Shown: piece after piece, positions 35,931 through 46,800 of the stretch | Layout: the number at the start of each line of letters is the position of its first letter | Numbering within the stretch: position 1 is the stretch's first letter | Assembly (NCBI GenBank): GCA_964035545.1 | Contig: OZ037771.1 | Location: forward strand, 1,798,001-1,862,000 | DNA: 64,000 bases | Source: Bugula neritina | Taxonomy: Eukaryota > Bryozoa > Gymnolaemata > Cheilostomatida > Bugulidae | Reading direction: 5' to 3' | The notes under the pieces: generated by a model | Told to the model about the DNA's origin: nothing | What the model saw: the letters and a program-made list of their open reading frames with translations, nothing else | Database searches by the model: none | Program-made: the position numbers and the translations under genes

Positions 35931-36262
35931 AGGTAATTCTTTTGAATTTAGTATATTTTGCAGTTTTTAGTTAATATATAGTATATTTTGCAAGTTTTAT
36001 TTAATTGAGTCGTACTTTAAATAGCAATATGAATTTGATTAGAAATAATCAATGTAAATTGTTAGCCACCTTCTTTTAGTTTTTAATCCTACAACAATAA
36101 TAATATTAATATAACAGTTTCAAGTAATTCGCTTGAATTTAGTATATTATTTTTTTCAGTTTTTGTTTAATTGAGCTGTACTTCAAATATCAATACGAAT
36201 GTGATTAGAATTAGTCAATGATAATTGTTAGCCACATTATTTTAGTTTTTAACCCCGAAAAC
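35931..36262. repeat. Two diverged tandem units of about 190 bp upstream of the basic ORF
   Basis: GTAATTCTTTTGAATTTAG at 35933 recurs as GTAATTCGCTTGAATTTAG at about 36124. Each is followed by TAATTGAG, a TGATTAGAA box and GTTAGCCAC...TTTTAGTTTTTAA. A fainter third trace is at about 36545-36590. Confidence 0.75.
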
Positions 36263-36921
36263 GTGCAATGACACTTACTTTCAGCTTTGTATTTGTATTG
36301 GTATAATTATTTAATATACTTGAAGACTGTCAATATTAAGCTCAAACTAATAACTATAAATTATATTAACTATCTTATTGAATAATTACGATTTTAAATT
36401 TGACTTTGTTATTAATGATTATTTTACTATATCACTCACTTGATATTTTTCTAATGAAGCTTGAAACAACACGGTTTTGTATTTTCATGTGTTCGAAATT
36501 TGATCTGTCATGAGTATTGTGCTGAAACTAATACTTTATTTTATTTTTTTTCTAACTCAGTTTGGTTATACTTCAAATGTGATTGTGAAAAAATAAAGGC
36601 TTGCTCATAGTTATTTGTCAAATTAAAATTGTAATATGATGTATTAGGATGCAAATATAAAAAAATATCATTTCGATTAGAATTTGAATATAATCTCAAT
36701 TACTGACAACTATCAGCAACCAACTATAAAACTTAGAATATTTTATTATAGTATTATAAAATCTTGGTAGATTTTAATTGAAATTTAAATTTAAAATATC
36801 CATGAGTAATATGTTAAACTACTAACTAAGGTAGTGCGCCATCACTTTGCTAGAATTTCTTTGTAGTATAACATAGTTCATCAGTGACTGTATACTTTAT
36901 ACTATAATTTCAGCCTTTAAA

Positions 36922-37407
36922 ATGGGTCCTAAAACTAGATCTGCTGTTATTTCAAAAGCGCAATACCTGAGAGAATATCGAGCCAATTTATCTCCAAGTG
37001 TGAAGAAAGAGCGAAGTAGAAAACGAGTGGAAAAAGCTCGTCTTCGACGACAAGCTCTTCGGGAGAAAGCTAGACAAGATAACTTGAATCTTAAAAAAGC
37101 TCGACGTGCTGAAACTAACAGGCGGTATAGGGCCAAACAAGACAGTCTTAAAAAGCAACAAGCCCTATCCACACCATCGACGAAAGCAAAACACATTGCT
37201 CAGCTTATAGACAGTGCTTCACCATCAACAAGTGCTTGTTTAAAAAGCTGCCACTTGAAAAAATCTCGAGAAAGAACTGCTGAGTATAACATTGTGCAAG
37301 CTGCGTCCAGCACATGTAAGAAAGTTCCAGAAAGTACCCCTAGGGTGGTGCGGAAATGGTACTTTTGCGAAAATTCCAGTTGTCCTTATACCAACAGCAA
37401 AATATGA
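36922..37407 (+). CDS. Single-exon basic coiled-coil protein, 161 aa, possibly transposon-derived
   Basis: ATG MGPKTRSAVISKAQYLREYR opens a highly basic first half (ERSRKRVEKARLRRQALREK, KKARRAETNRRYRAKQDSLK) predicted to be helical, followed by a Ser-rich middle (LIDSASPSTSA) and a short Cys-containing end (WYFCENSSCPYTNSKI). An acceptor-like TATAATTTCAG lies 8 bases before the ATG. Codon use is coding-like and the frame is clean. Lys/Arg-rich proteins of this style commonly accompany mobile elements in invertebrate genomes. The flanking tandem repeats on both sides fit an element, but no transposase, integrase or terminal repeats were found. The function is unknown. Confidence 0.6.
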   Translation: MGPKTRSAVISKAQYLREYRANLSPSVKKERSRKRVEKARLRRQALREKARQDNLNLKKARRAETNRRYRAKQDSLKKQQALSTPSTKAKHIAQLIDSASPSTSACLKSCHLKKSRERTAEYNIVQAASSTCKKVPESTPRVVRKWYFCENSSCPYTNSKI

Positions 37408-37514
37408 CAAGATGCTCGCATGCTTTTAATCAAAGCATGAAATTAAACATTATAAAATCACAGTCTTATATGAGGTCATTCAAGTTTCATGAAGCTCTTC
37501 TTTATCTTGCGACA

Positions 37515-37925
37515 GCGACGTTGCGTCATGCATATGAAAGACCCCCATGGTAAATAACCCTACATATTAGGGTACAGCAAATCCAAACACCTTAACAGGA
37601 TGTAATTCTGTGCATTTCCATACCTAAATACAAGAATATATGACATAAAAAAAACCTAAATATTTAATTAATTACGTTACGTCACGCATATGACTGACCC
37701 CCATTCAATTGAAATTTAGTAGTATATTTGAATTCAACATAAAAAATAACCCCTATCAAGCTGAAAAATAAACTTCCCGACAGAAGGTATAAAATATAAG
37801 GCATCAACAACAATATTGTGTCTTTTCATTACGTTGCGTCATAGTCATGCTTGACCCCCTCTAATCAAAATTTAACTTGCATATTCAGATTCAGCAGGTA
37901 AAAATACCCCATGTAGGCTGTTTAA
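37515..37925. repeat. Three tandem units of about 156 bp with an ACGTTRCGTCA core
   Basis: ACGTTGCGTCA at 37518, ACGTTACGTCA at 37674 and ACGTTGCGTCA at 37831 (spacing 156 and 157). Each is followed by a CAT-rich piece and GACCCCC, then an A-rich stretch ending in a CCC-containing word. The core includes the CRE-like TTACGTCA/TGCGTCA. Confidence 0.85.
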
Positions 37926-37930
37926 AAAAA

Positions 37931-38236
37931 ATATAGACTCAAATATAATTTTCACTATTTTTTTTTGTGTTTGTACTAAATAAAGTGGACTGAGCCATAT
38001 GGCTGTAGGTAGACAACTCCTAAATTAACATAAATTTGCTCAGTTGCCTGTATGATACAAGTATAATATAATGATAATAGTGGTTTAGTGTATAAGGTTG
38101 CTATGGGTTTACCAAGTATAATCTGTAAGTGTTGCCAGACTCTATGGCCATATTGGGTTTTACAGGCCAAATTTATTGTTACAAGTTAAATTATATAAAG
38201 TACATAACTACTATATACAGTATATTATATTTTAGG

Positions 38237-38271
<35 letters not shown>

Positions 38272-39480
38272 TTATTGCGTAAATACTTGATATATAGTAT
38301 ATAGTATACATATATAATGCATAACTGATTTTTACTTATCACACTTGAGTTTCACTTAATTTATTTACAGACTGAAAGTATACCGATGTATTTTCATCTA
38401 AAAAACTAAACAATAAATACGATAGAAATATTTAAGGCAAAAATATTTTTACGCAACTTAGCATACTATGTATCTATTATGTAAAACTTTTTCAAACAAA
38501 ACAGAATGCTTATGATGAACACTAAGCATGAAGAGTTGATGGATACAAAGGTGCTGTGGAAACATCAGGAAGAGTTGTGTAATAGCTCAATGCTTGTGTT
38601 CATCCTCCTTGCATAATTTAAAAAATGGTTTGAATAAAGGGTATTATTTTGTGTGTTGAAAGGGTACATTAACATCCTAGTTGGTATATTGTAGGTATTT
38701 AGATGCAGAAATATGTGAAAACTGCATGTCTATATATAACACTTGATGAAGTTGAAAGCAAATTTTAAACTCATCATTCTTACTGTTAAAATATCTTGAT
38801 ACATTCAAGACTTGAAATTCACACCCTATAGCTAGTCGCCCCCCCCCCCCACCTATGCACACGCTTGCATTAAAAATACCGTGCATGCAGAGTTTCAAAC
38901 AAATCTGCAGAAGTATTGAACCAAGTTGGTTATATGAAGTTGCAATACCTTCAAGTTATAACACATAATTTTATGCAAGCTTTCTTTATTCACGGTACAT
39001 TATAGTACTCTGTTATATTTATTTTACTTGGCACGTAAAACAGTTCTATAATATATAAGTTCCTTCTAGCAAAGCTTGCAATAAATATTTTGAATAGAGT
39101 TCCAATGGTGTGTATGGATAAATTGATTTTTGAATTAAGATAATAATCAATATGCGGTTTCAAATGAACAACTATATTGATAGATTCAAGGTACACTGTT
39201 AGTTAGCTCAGACTTAATATTATGCAGACTAAGTGCTATGGTATGGTTATGCAAGTTTTGCTCACAAATAAATTCATAATATCATGGGCAATGCCTTTAC
39301 AACTTAGATGAACCAATCGACTGTGCAAAGGTTTTGTTGCTTTTATAAGTTTTTGCAGCTGCAAGTAAAAATCTTTCACAGAATTGGTATAGGCACAGTA
39401 TGTCAGTTGTTTAACTTTCTGATAAATGCAGCTTTATGACAGGCTTCAAAATATTAACCTTTTTTGAGTTTACTGTGTAG
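37931..39480. other. Intergenic, with simple (TA)n and coding-like scraps
   Basis: (TA)n at about 38238-38270 and a poly-C run at about 38840. From 38508 a 36-codon open frame MLMMNTKHEELMDTKVLWKH... looks protein-like, but no gene could be assembled. Confidence 0.35.
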
Positions 39481-39828
39481 GGAGCATTATCAGCTTTGTT
39501 GTTCAATCCAGAACCAGGAGCTGGTGAATGGTTAATTAAGAAACAACTATGGAAAGTCTCCAATATTGTAATCAGGTAATTCAATCTGTGTCCGTATGCC
39601 AAATATAGAAGGATATTATTATGATAGCAATAATAACATGGCAAAGTTCTGATGTGACAGTTTTGTTAAAAGGAATTTAATTGTTATACTTGATAAGGAA
39701 AACTGAACTGGTGTTTTCTGCGGAGGGGATTTTTCTGAAGAGCTTAAGGAAGTGGAGAACTGAATGGCTATCCCTCCCTGTAAAGTGCACATCATTTGAT
39801 GAGGGGTTTGGGAAAAGTTCCAATTAGT
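39481..39828 (+). pseudogene. Two exon-like fragments of an unrecognised protein
   Basis: 39481-39578 lies between TACTGTGTAG and GTAATTC and reads GALSALLFNPEPGAGEWLIK then KQLWKVSNIVI. Phase-compatible 39699-39828, after TTGATAAG, reads KTELVFSAEGIFLKSLRKWR, TEWLSLPVKCTSFDEGFGKS, SN and stop. The composition is protein-like, but neither family nor start is known. It could be the end of a real gene or an eroded element. Confidence 0.3.
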
Positions 39829-41845
39829 TTTAGGGAGGGAAGTCATTATATTGGTCATGACAATATTTATTGGCTCGTAAGAACAATAAGATATTGTTTT
39901 TTATTGCCAACCAAATATGAGTCATAAATGCATTAGTTTTGATTGACAGCAATCTATATGCGATGATTCAATTGGTTTGATGTCGCTTATTGCCTACACT
40001 TTAGATCTCCAGCAATTATATTATTATTTCCTTGAATGACTAGTGTTCCAAAATATCTCCATAACTTCTGCACATCCCTGGAAATATCCTCGTTTTGATT
40101 GGTAGAAAAAATATCCCATAGGAACTTTGCAACATAAATTCATCAACACAATATTGCAACACCCAAATTGTGACTAGAAATAATTTCTTAAAAGATTATG
40201 CACGCTTTCATTTAGCCCTAGGACCTAAACAAGTTTATATAACGCTATAAATTACAAGCGATTAGACAATGTCGAGGATCGTCTTACACTTCTTCAACTG
40301 TTTATTTTCCATCAGCTGCATAACAAAGGGCTGAAAAGCACGTTAAGTGAAGGTATACCTGCTATAAGCATGCAATGTAGGCAGTAAACCTATAATTAGT
40401 TCCTTGTAGTGCATCCTATAAGTATTAGTTAACTCTTTGTTCATCTTGTTCAACAATGCTTTTGTGCTTAGCAATGTTACACTAATCATTCTAATTGTAC
40501 TCAGCATTATTGTATCAATAAGGTATGAACAGACATCATTGTAATATTACAGCATTCAGGAGAAGATAACCCTATCGTTATAAAGATTTTTATCACTTAT
40601 AAGTTAAACTTTCGCTTTTTTGTTGCATTTCAAAATTACTCGTTACAAAAAAATGTATAAAATCTACTATACTTCTGGTTTGTCAATTTTCTTTTCAACT
40701 TTAAAACCAAGATAACAGCAGCTCGTTTTGACAAGTGTTACTCATGGAATAACCATATTGGGTTATATGAATGGCTGCAATAACATTTTATAATAGCTGT
40801 TTTACATATGTATTTATGATAAGAAAAATTTGATCTAAATTGGTATAAGGAACTATAAAGTATATGCCTTTTTAGAACAATACACAAGATGACCAGAAGA
40901 AAAGAACGTATATTACAATAATTCTGCATAGCATTCTTTCAATGTGAAAGAAACTGTCAGTTATTTTCAAATTCGCAACTCAAAGGCAAGTTTTTTGTGT
41001 TGTAAGTTAAAGTAAGACTACAAAAATTACAGAAATATGCATAATTATACTGAATTGACTGTTTTGAATAATATACATACAGTACCTTTAGAAATTGAGG
41101 TTAAGTTGTATTATAGGAGATGAAAAATCATGCATCAATAATATTTCATTTTTTAGCTCATGCTAAACTGAAAACATTAAAACAAAAATAAGTTTGCGGC
41201 AGCTAGTTGCTTAGCAACCAGATGCTAGGTATATGACAATAAAGTCAGACAAACATGCAGAGTTTGTAGTTTTCTTGCATAGGACTGCAGGTAAAATTGT
41301 CTGCATGACTTCCGGTTTCCATGAAGTATAGTAAGCCAATTCTTACAATTAAAGCAATCCCTCTAGGAACTCGTCTAATGTTTGCAGCATTTCTTGTCTA
41401 CAGCAGAACAAATTTGGTGTAAATTAATTAAATGCAGTAACTTTTGTATCCTTGTGCAGTACATCGAAGGTCATATCTGCATGCACATTTATCTGCAGCT
41501 TTATTGCATTAATGATAACTATAACATTATCTTGTATATCATTTTCTTTCCACATGACTAATTGGCATCTCTCCAAACCGATAAAACTTTGATAAAGATA
41601 ATCACATTACAGTATATTATAATGAAAAACTAATCTTTTAACTTGATCAAATTGGATGAATATCAAATCTGTGAAAGCAATCTGTAGTTTATTATCATAT
41701 TCTTCCTTGTGTAAAAGTGTATATAGATGTACGAACTATTAAATAGGTCAGCTTGACCTAGAACAATACATATAGAAGATGCGCTTCCGGTGGTGGTCAA
41801 CTTTGTTAGTCAAAACATCACAGAACAAAAACCAAAACACTTTTG
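39829..41845. other. AT-rich non-coding stretch
   Basis: No gene or clear repeat recognised. Confidence 0.4.
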
Positions 41846-42138
41846 ACCCCCTAATCACACGTACGCTGTAACAGCAAATATCAGCCATTTTTACAAATGT
41901 CTGAGCTTCCTATACGGTGTTGCGGTACGGTAGGATCAAGCACTGCTTGATTCAAATGAGTTGTGGCGGACTCCTATTGGACAGAAAAACTTTTGCGTTA
42001 ATTCATTGGATGTAATTGTCCAATGAAGTGTCATAGATCGTACCTAATAGCGGACTTTGAAAACTTCAGCCCGGACACATTAAAAATGGCTGAAATTTGC
42101 TGTTACGGCGTACGATACGGTAAGTGTGAATAGGGGGT
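41846..42138. mobile_element. MITE-like element with about 70-bp terminal inverted repeats
   Basis: The left end ACCCCCTAATCACACGTACG continues CTGTAACAGCAAAT and TCAGCCATTTTTA. The right end, reversed, reads ACCCCCTATTCACACTTACC, then an extra ATCGTACG-like stretch, then CGTAACAGCAAATTTCAGCC. Length is about 293 bp with no ORF. No convincing target-site duplication is visible, so the superfamily is open. Confidence 0.8.
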
Positions 42139-42182
42139 AAGTGACATGACTACAAGGTTAGTAATGTTGAGATTACACAGTA

Positions 42183-42256
42183 GCCCCTGTGGTGCAATGG
42201 TCAGCTTGCCTTCTTGCAAGCTGAAGGTCTGTGGTTTGATTCCCAGTTGCATGGGG
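42183..42256 (+). other. tRNA-like sequence (SINE head or tRNA pseudogene)
   Basis: tRNA-sized stretch starting GCCCCTGTGGTGCAATGGTC (A-box-like) and carrying GGTTTGATTCCC (B-box-like) at the expected distance. The D stem pairs poorly and the anticodon arm is a 7-bp stem with a 6-base loop (AGCTTGC CTTCTT GCAAGCT), so it is unlikely to be a working tRNA. Confidence 0.4.
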
Positions 42257-42836
42257 GGGGGAGAGTTTTATAAGAAATCCTACTATATAAGCCCCTATTT
42301 ACTGCTAAACCCCCATATAATGAGTTTTTAATTTTGAACAACCAAATCTTTAGGTAAATGAGTGTTTGAAAACTACTGTAGAAGCTAGTCAAGTGACAAT
42401 TTTATAACAACAGCTATAGTTGAACTGATGAGTTATAGTAATAAAATATTGAAATTTGTTGGGTGGTTTTATTACTCTGGTAGTATGCATGTTACAAAAT
42501 ATATTACATTCTATAGCATAGAAAAGTAAAGCCCTGCCTATAAACATATATTGTGTAAATCATTTTAGCTACTTTCATTCTGCTTGTAAAACATATTTTC
42601 CAAAAACAATTCTTAGAATTTCAGGCTGATAAAAAGTAGTGCATCAAAGGAACAAAGGTCGATGGTAGAAAAAATAAATGCTAGTTTTCTGTGTGTAAGT
42701 ATGCAAATAACTTTGAAGAGGTTCTTTATTCATTTTATGAATATCTGCTGCATATGTAACCAGGAAGAATATGCATTCAATGCTTTTAAACTAAGCAGAA
42801 AACTTCAGATGTTAACCTGAACAATTAACTACAATG

Positions 42837-42917
42837 TGATTGGTCCATTATGTAATGCACTACAGCACACTATTGCAACCAGGAAACTTTTCAGCAGGGG
42901 TGTACGTATAATATATA
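42837..42917 (+). promoter_or_regulatory. Candidate core promoter of TNF ligand gene 1
   Basis: Inverted CCAAT box (TGATTGGTCC, 42837-42846) and a TATA-like TATAATATATA at 42907-42917. The same pair with the same spacing occurs upstream of the paralogue (60511 and 60586). The transcription start is not known. Confidence 0.4.
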
Positions 42918-43531
42918 CAGCCAAGGGGGTAAAGAGGTATTGGTGCATTCAGGTATAATTATTCCACTTTTGCAACGTACAACATCAATAAACAAATTCG
43001 GAACAAGCTAGCTAGTTTTATCAGCTATTTTTATTCTCAGTACAACAAAAGCCAAGTGTGATTCCTGCTATTTTTGTTTGTTTGTTTGTTTATTTTGTTA
43101 TGTTACATCAAAAGCTCAACAAAACAATAAAACTATTAGCAATGTTTTAAATAATTTTTGTTAAATTCAGTAGGCTTTTTGCTTTTTTCAAAAATGTCCT
43201 GCAAATATTTTTGATTTCTAAATCCTGATCCTTCTTTGATTCCTGACAAAAAATTAAATTTAAATCCAAAACAATTTTTGACAAAACAAGATATACATAT
43301 AAAAATTGTACCGTTGTGAGACGAAACACACTTCAGAGCTGCAATTTGTCACGCATTGGTTAGGAGTGTATAGTTAAATAAAACATTTGTAACATTAGGT
43401 ACTAAAATTTCTGCATCCACCCCTTATCACTATGCATACTTTAAAAGCAATGCACACAGTTGGGTAAAGCAGAGCAGCCAGGAGAGTTTGAACAGAAAGG
43501 AATTAAAACATCTGCTAAGAAGCCAACCAGA

Positions 43532-43828
43532 ATGACAGAGTGGTGGAGCTCACAGAGAAATCTCATGTCTCAGCCTCATACTAAAGAACACAGAATGCAG
43601 AAACCAACCAACATAAAAGTTGACATGAAGGACCACAGCATGAGACGAGAGGGAAGAGACAACTGTGGAATCTGTGTGCTCTTCACCATCTTTCTCGTCT
43701 TTGTCTTCATGTTTGTGATGATCTGCATTGGAGTCGTCTACATCCAAAACCTGCAGACAAACATGGTTAACCTGGAGAAGCGAGTCAGAGACTTGGAGAA
43801 GCAGTCTTCCAAACAAACAACCTTCAAG
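43532..43828 (+). CDS. TNF ligand 1 exon A (cytosolic tail, membrane anchor, stalk)
   Basis: 99 codons, MTEWWSSQRNLMSQPHTKEH to QSSKQTTFK, donor GTAAGTAT, phase 0. In-frame sequence continues upstream without ATG. Confidence 0.95.
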
Positions 43829-46800
43829 GTAAGTATACAGGTATATTAATTGAGTAATTGCTGTTAATCTAATAAGTATAAGTTATTATAAGACAAATGT
43901 TTAAAAAGAAAATATTTGATTTGTGTTTTTATACCTTTATTCACTAGACTAACAATCGTTAGTTAGGAAACATAGGTATTTTTACATTGTTATAGCCTAC
44001 TTGCTATTAACCTTAAGAATATCTTTGTTTTCTAAATAAACACAAGCTAAAGTAGTTTTAGCAATGAGGAAGTAACCCACATGTCTGGGTAGTTATATGA
44101 AAGCAACACACTTTGAATGCTATAAGTTTATGTAGTGTTGAAATAAGTGACTGTCGAACTTGTGATAGTTTTGTTACACAAAAGATATTTCTGTTTATAC
44201 AGTCTCCTATTATTGAAGACTTTTTCAACTTTGCTGCGAAAAACAAATATTTGTTTTAAAAATATAAATGCAACATTACAATATGTGAAAACTTAAAAGT
44301 CATAAACTTGTAGAGAGTTTATTATGATATGTACGGCATCCTAGTCATTAGGTGACTGGCTGCTGCAGGTTGAAGCTGTGCTCCCAGGGTAGGCCTATTT
44401 GTTTGCAGTAGATAGCAGCTAGCATTGTTGGCATTATCATATTTCTTTTCAGAGTAACCCAATATTTGAACAATGAATTATTGATAACTATTTTGGCAAC
44501 CTACTCAAAGATTATATAAGCTATTGAGCATATATTGAGTTACATGAGACAGTCTGGATCAGGTTTAGTGGTTTGCTATGTTTGGCATCTGAAAATTTAT
44601 AGCACAAGGAAGTAAACATTAAAGTCTTAATTCATCACAAATGATGGGTCAATACTTACAGATTGAGCTAAGCTGACAGTGTAAAATTTGAGACATGATT
44701 GAGTATAAATTAAAAAAAAGCACTCATGTTAAGTTCTAAGCTGCTTAATTTTTGTTAGTAAATGAAACTGTCTGCGAGTTTACAGCATCTACAGCTCTGA
44801 TAAGTTATACAAGGTAGTTGGAAGAGTGTGCCTATTGCATACAGAGTAATTGATTTGCAAATATTATAGTTGTATAACAGTATAACAATAATTCTCTGGC
44901 TTTTGCGACATTTTCGAAAAAGTTTAAACTTTAAAGCCTTGACCTCAGCATACTATAAACTTTCTTTTGATCAGAAAATAAATTTTATATTTCCTATAAG
45001 TATAGATAAAAAACCTGCAGGATTTAGTTCCTGGCGTAGTTGTATCACAGGAGCTGTTGACGGCTCATGACTAGTTTCTGTTATTTCAAAATCAGAGTTC
45101 AAAATGCAAACGCACCAGGGTCTAGTAATTCTTATGTTGCTGCAATTTTTAGTCCTTTAAGTAAACTTCACAAATCAAAAACTGTTCTGTTTAATGTGCT
45201 TCAAAATGAATCAATTTTAATTAGAACTCAATGGTAAACAAAACATAAGAGAACTTCAAAAGAAGCAGGTTTTTGAGTGAGTTTTTGAGCAAGTGAGCGA
45301 GTGAGTGAGTGATAGAGTGGGTTAGTGAGCTAGTGAGTTAGTGAGTGAGTTAGTGTGAGTGAGTGAGTGAACTACAATAGTTGGCAACCACAGTTAATGA
45401 TTTACCCAGCAACTGGAGTGCAAGCAGGAAATTTTAGGTCCTTGGGATTTTAATAGCTGATAAACCTGGGACTTCCCCTTGTTTCTCACAAAAAAAAACC
45501 AATATTCTTTTGTTTGCTTGATGAATAAGTTCAGATTAGCATTGATTTTGCAAACATAGTAGGTCAACATAGGTATAGAATATGTTGCATTATGAAAATG
45601 GTCATAACTCTAACAATTCCGGCTAAATTAAGCATTTCGAAAACGTGGAAACTTATCTTGAAATTTTCCTGGAAGGGGAGTGTTCATACATTGATAAAGC
45701 GTCACAGTTTAATGTACACTTGATAAAGATTAATACTAGTACTGAGAGCTTTTATTTTTACTGTCCATCTCACTAACAAAAACAAGCGTCAAATAATCTC
45801 AACTTATTTCATCCATCTTGGAAGTTACAATTTGCATTAATTTAGAATTCGTTTGATTTGGGAGCTTTTAGGTTCTATAGAACCTTTCTGGGTCCTTGTG
45901 TCATAATTTTTCTTCAATTTTCAATGGTAGTGTGCCCACAAATTTGGCTAATTTTTCAGAAAACTGCAGCTATAAAATTAAAAACCACTTGGTGCACACA
46001 TGGATGGTTTATTTTGGACTAATGTAAGCCCTCCTGCTAAGATATTGTTATTATGTTTCCTGGCAGAATTGAAAATAATGAGCTATAGTATAACCATAAA
46101 TAAAAAGCAGTCAACTGTACAACTTTTAGAAGTTACCCTGGATTTTTTGTCAGCAGCTGCCAGCTAACAGTGTAAACAAAGTTATCAAAAGTAATCAATA
46201 CAATATAATACATGCATATCCAGCTTGAATTCAAACAAGGGTTTGTTTTAATAGATATATTACATTCAATTGCAATATTTATTTAACATTTTTAGAGCCA
46301 AGACAATAGAGAGGAGAAGGCAACTCTAAGAATCAAAAGGAACACACATGATCAAGATGACAATGAGGACAACCACACAAGGCTGGAGCACCACGGTTAG
46401 TTAATTTGTATTTCCTTTGCTATAAGGAATAGTGCAAATAATTTCCTAAGAATAGAATTGGTAACATTGCTTTTATCATATATTTAGGCAGATGCTATGC
46501 ATGGTAGTTAAAAACTGAAAAATTTAGAATTAAATAAAGCTTTTATGAGAAGACGTGAAGTAATTCTTTTCTGTGGGGAATCTAGCAAGATGTGAAAAAT
46601 ATTGCATTTCTGAACGCAACACAGTTATGCTTGCGAATTTTGATTAATATGGTTTGTAATCATATGTATAGCTGAATGTTTCATTGGGTGCTACAGATGT
46701 TTGTCTAGCTACATGCAAAAATTTCAACAGACAGTGTCATTGGTCAATGGCTAATTTCTAAACAGTGACCGTGCAACATGTGTGTAAAGGTAAAATGTAT

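Noticed and set aside
36897-37196. 99-codon open frame antisense to the basic ORF
   Set aside because: Mirror of the Arg/Lys codons of the plus-strand ORF; no independent support.
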